Origin: Saprolegnia diclina VS20 | Lineage: Eukaryota; Oomycota; Saprolegniomycetes; Saprolegniales; Saprolegniaceae | Assembly (NCBI RefSeq): GCF_000281045.1 | Contig: NW_008246070.1 | Location: 335,272 to 378,978 of the forward strand | Direction: 5' to 3' | Length of the DNA stretch: 43,707 nucleotides | Shown: piece after piece, positions 42,124 to 43,707 of the stretch | Numbering within the stretch: position 1 is the first letter of the stretch | Layout: each line of letters starts with the position of its first letter | Translations under genes and position numbers: made by a program | Notes under the pieces: generated by a model | What the model was told of the DNA's origin: nothing | Databases searched by the model: none | The model's input: the letters and a program-made list of their open reading frames with translations, nothing else

Positions 42124-42832
42124 ATGGGCTCGATCTTCTCGACGTCAAGCACGCCCGCAGCCGGGACGAGCCTGGGCAGCGAGTGGCTGCATGGAGACGC
42201 TGCGAGCAAGGACGCGGATTGCGCCGAGAGCGCTGGCGGTGCCACGACGGACGAGGTGCATGGCGCTGTGCGACGAGCTCTTCAGCATGCGATGGCAATG
42301 TCTCGTCTAGGGCAACGCGGACGTCAACTCGGACAAGACGATGCAAAGCCTCGGAGGCAGCGAAGATGCATCCACTGCAGGTATGCCCTCCCAAGTCCTT
42401 GGCGATACACGCTCACGCACGACCGTGGATGAGCAGGACGCAGCGACTCCCTGTCGACCAGCCGCGAGACAGCAAGCATACTGCTGGGACACACCAACGA
42501 AGCACTCTACGAGGTAGTGCAAGCTTGGCTGCTGGAACATGGCAAATTGTTAGGTCTTGAGCGATGACGATGCGGTGGACAGTACTACCGCCATGGACCA
42601 CTCGAAATCGTATCTTGGCAAGCGCGACGCACCAAGTTTCGAACGCAACGGGCCTGCCAAGCGCCAGCGCATGGTCTCCAGTCCGTCGTTGTCTCTACCA
42701 GCACCCGATGACGCGTGCTCACTGCCTCCCTTTCTTCAACTCGATGGGCCCTGGAGCAACCCCAGTGCGAATGTCCAAGCTCCATTTGCCCTCGCCTCGC
42801 CGAAGGCTATTGCCGACTGCCCTTTTGCGTAA
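42124..42832 (+). CDS. Small Ser-rich protein with myristoylation-type start, unrecognised
   Basis: Model: join(42124..42255, 42311..42380, 42437..42513, 42554..42832), 185 aa. It starts MGSIFSTSS (Gly2, Ser6), fitting N-myristoylation. The remainder is low complexity: DVNSDKTMQSLGGSED, SDSLSTSRETAS, a short NLS-like KRQR and Pro-rich stretches. Three introns (55, 56, 40 bp) keep one frame and the donor/acceptor style matches the rest of the window, which supports a real gene despite no known domain. Membrane attachment is inferred from the N-terminus only. Confidence 0.6.
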
Positions 42833-43378
42833 ACCAACGCTGCAGTTGCCAACGTGTGAGCAGTGCTGCATGCGTTGATTATCGTATGGAGACACTAGCC
42901 ATCTCATTTTGCTTGCTCGAGACACTGCCGCAACCCCCGCTCTCTGTGCTTGGATGGTCTACCGGCAGTCTTTGTGAACGATATCAATGCCGAGTCTTAC
43001 GAAGCACATTGTTTATATTGTCCCCCGAGTTCCCGCTTCGCACCCGCCACTATTTCTAGTGTACTAGTAGGTAGTAAGGGTTAGGAACGTATTAAGAGCA
43101 AGGCCAAGCGAAGGCGCTGTCCTTTCTCGTACCGTCAAAGGCGAGGACCTCTTCAACTTCCATTTCCTGCTGCTTTCATAACAAACCCAGCCTACTCGCG
43201 ATTGACTAGCGACTGCCTCGCGACAAACTAACATCAACCTCGCAACCGACTAACATCAATCTCCCGCCAAGAGAAGAATGGATCAAGCATAAAGATATTC
43301 CATAAGATGAGCAAGGCATAACGACGATACGACCACACACCCTGAGAACCGTCGCCTTGGCGTCCTGGCAGCACGTTG
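42833..43378. other. Intergenic, no gene seen; short direct repeat
   Basis: Convergent between the Ser-rich gene and the partial gene at the right edge. A near-identical 16-bp repeat (ACTAACATCAACCTCG / ACTAACATCAATCTCC) sits at 43227-43242 and 43249-43264, 22 bp apart. Confidence 0.45.
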
Positions 43379-43707
43379 TCAAGGGTTGATGTTGTTGTTT
43401 GCGTCCTGGTCACCGAGATAGCCCTCGGCCGTCGCAACGTCCATGTCGTCGTCGTTGTTGGTGTCGCGAATGGGACCGCGGCGCTTGAGTTCGGCGACGA
43501 GCTGGTCGCGGTACGCCTCCATTGAAGCCTGATGGCACCACACGACGGGGCCGTCAACGAGTGCGTATCGCTGTAAGCCGCCGAAAACCTGTTTTGGGTC
43601 CGCCTCGAGGATGTATTCGCGAAATGCGGCAGAGCCCGACTTGACGTCTTCCCACGTGAGGCCCGTCACGACGGACTTGAACTGCGCGAGAGCAAACTTT
43701 GTCGTTT
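43379..43707 (-). CDS. 3' end of an unrecognised gene (partial, runs off window)
   Basis: An open minus frame of 109 codons runs from the window edge to a stop at 43379 (complete codons from 43705). It reads FALAQFKSVVTGLTWEDVKS, then helical sequence with GGLQRYALVDGPVVWCHQAS and YRDQLVAELKRRG, and an acidic/Asn-rich tail (DTNNDDDMD). Codon use is like neighbouring genes. No domain recognised from this fragment; the start and any upstream exons lie outside the window. Confidence 0.65.
   Translation of the reverse strand, partial: TTKFALAQFKSVVTGLTWEDVKSGSAAFREYILEADPKQVFGGLQRYALVDGPVVWCHQASMEAYRDQLVAELKRRGPIRDTNNDDDMDVATAEGYLGDQDANNNINP

Noticed and set aside
1-43707. CRISPR arrays, tRNA or rRNA genes, LTR elements
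   Set aside because: No regularly spaced repeats, no cloverleaf I could recognise, and no rRNA or reverse-transcriptase sequence were seen on reading both strands; a tRNAscan run would be decisive for tRNAs.

Overview
The window is compact, GC-rich nuclear DNA from a flagellated protist. I read it as an oomycete, most like the Saprolegniales (Aphanomyces/Achlya/Thraustotheca type). The signs are tiny introns (39-60 bp) ending almost always in TAG, strong G/C third positions, genes packed on both strands with convergent 3' ends 15-50 bp apart, divergent starts as close as 54 bp, and a radial-spoke (zoospore flagellum) gene. Species assignment is inference. There are 21 protein-coding genes (one partial), no RNA gene I can support, and one assembly gap. 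Exon-intron models were built by hand from frame continuity across GT...AG introns; about 64 introns were placed.

Left part (1-15.6 kb): a large ELM2/PLU-1-like/PHD chromatin protein (-), UTP7/WDR46 of the small-subunit processome (-), an R3H-SUZ RNA-binding protein (+), the ADA3 histone acetyltransferase adaptor (-), a TPR protein with a myristoylation-type N-terminus (-), CAF-1 p60 with an ASF1-binding B-domain-like motif (+), and a small multi-pass membrane protein (-).

Middle (15.6-28.4 kb): a p24 cargo receptor (+); a 13-exon RME-8/DNAJC13-type endosomal protein that lacks its J domain (+); two adjacent coiled-coil genes (-) that are diverged tandem duplicates, only one with a Tudor-like C-terminus; radial spoke protein RSP3 (+); and an aquaglyceroporin (+) followed by a 118-N gap flanked by identical 67-bp sequence.

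Right part (28.7-43.7 kb): a SETD3-type actin-histidine methyltransferase (+), a short-form tRNase Z with a presequence (-), an Armadillo-like/PHD protein (+), a small unrecognised gene (+), a domesticated Tigger/pogo transposase whose third catalytic Asp is Asn (-), TDP2 with a RanBP2 zinc finger (+), a calponin-homology/TBC Rab-GAP fusion (-), a small Ser-rich unrecognised gene (+), and the 3' part of an unknown gene (-).

Many genes serve housekeeping chromatin, RNA and membrane-traffic functions, and they are not an operon-like pathway. Two short promoter motifs recur: CCAAT boxes (CCAATCA/G) and an 8-mer TATCCGGA, both just upstream of start codons of otherwise unrelated genes. The points most worth following are the J-less RME-8, the tandem pair with a conserved intron, the transposase-derived gene, the CH-TBC fusion and the TATCCGGA promoter element.
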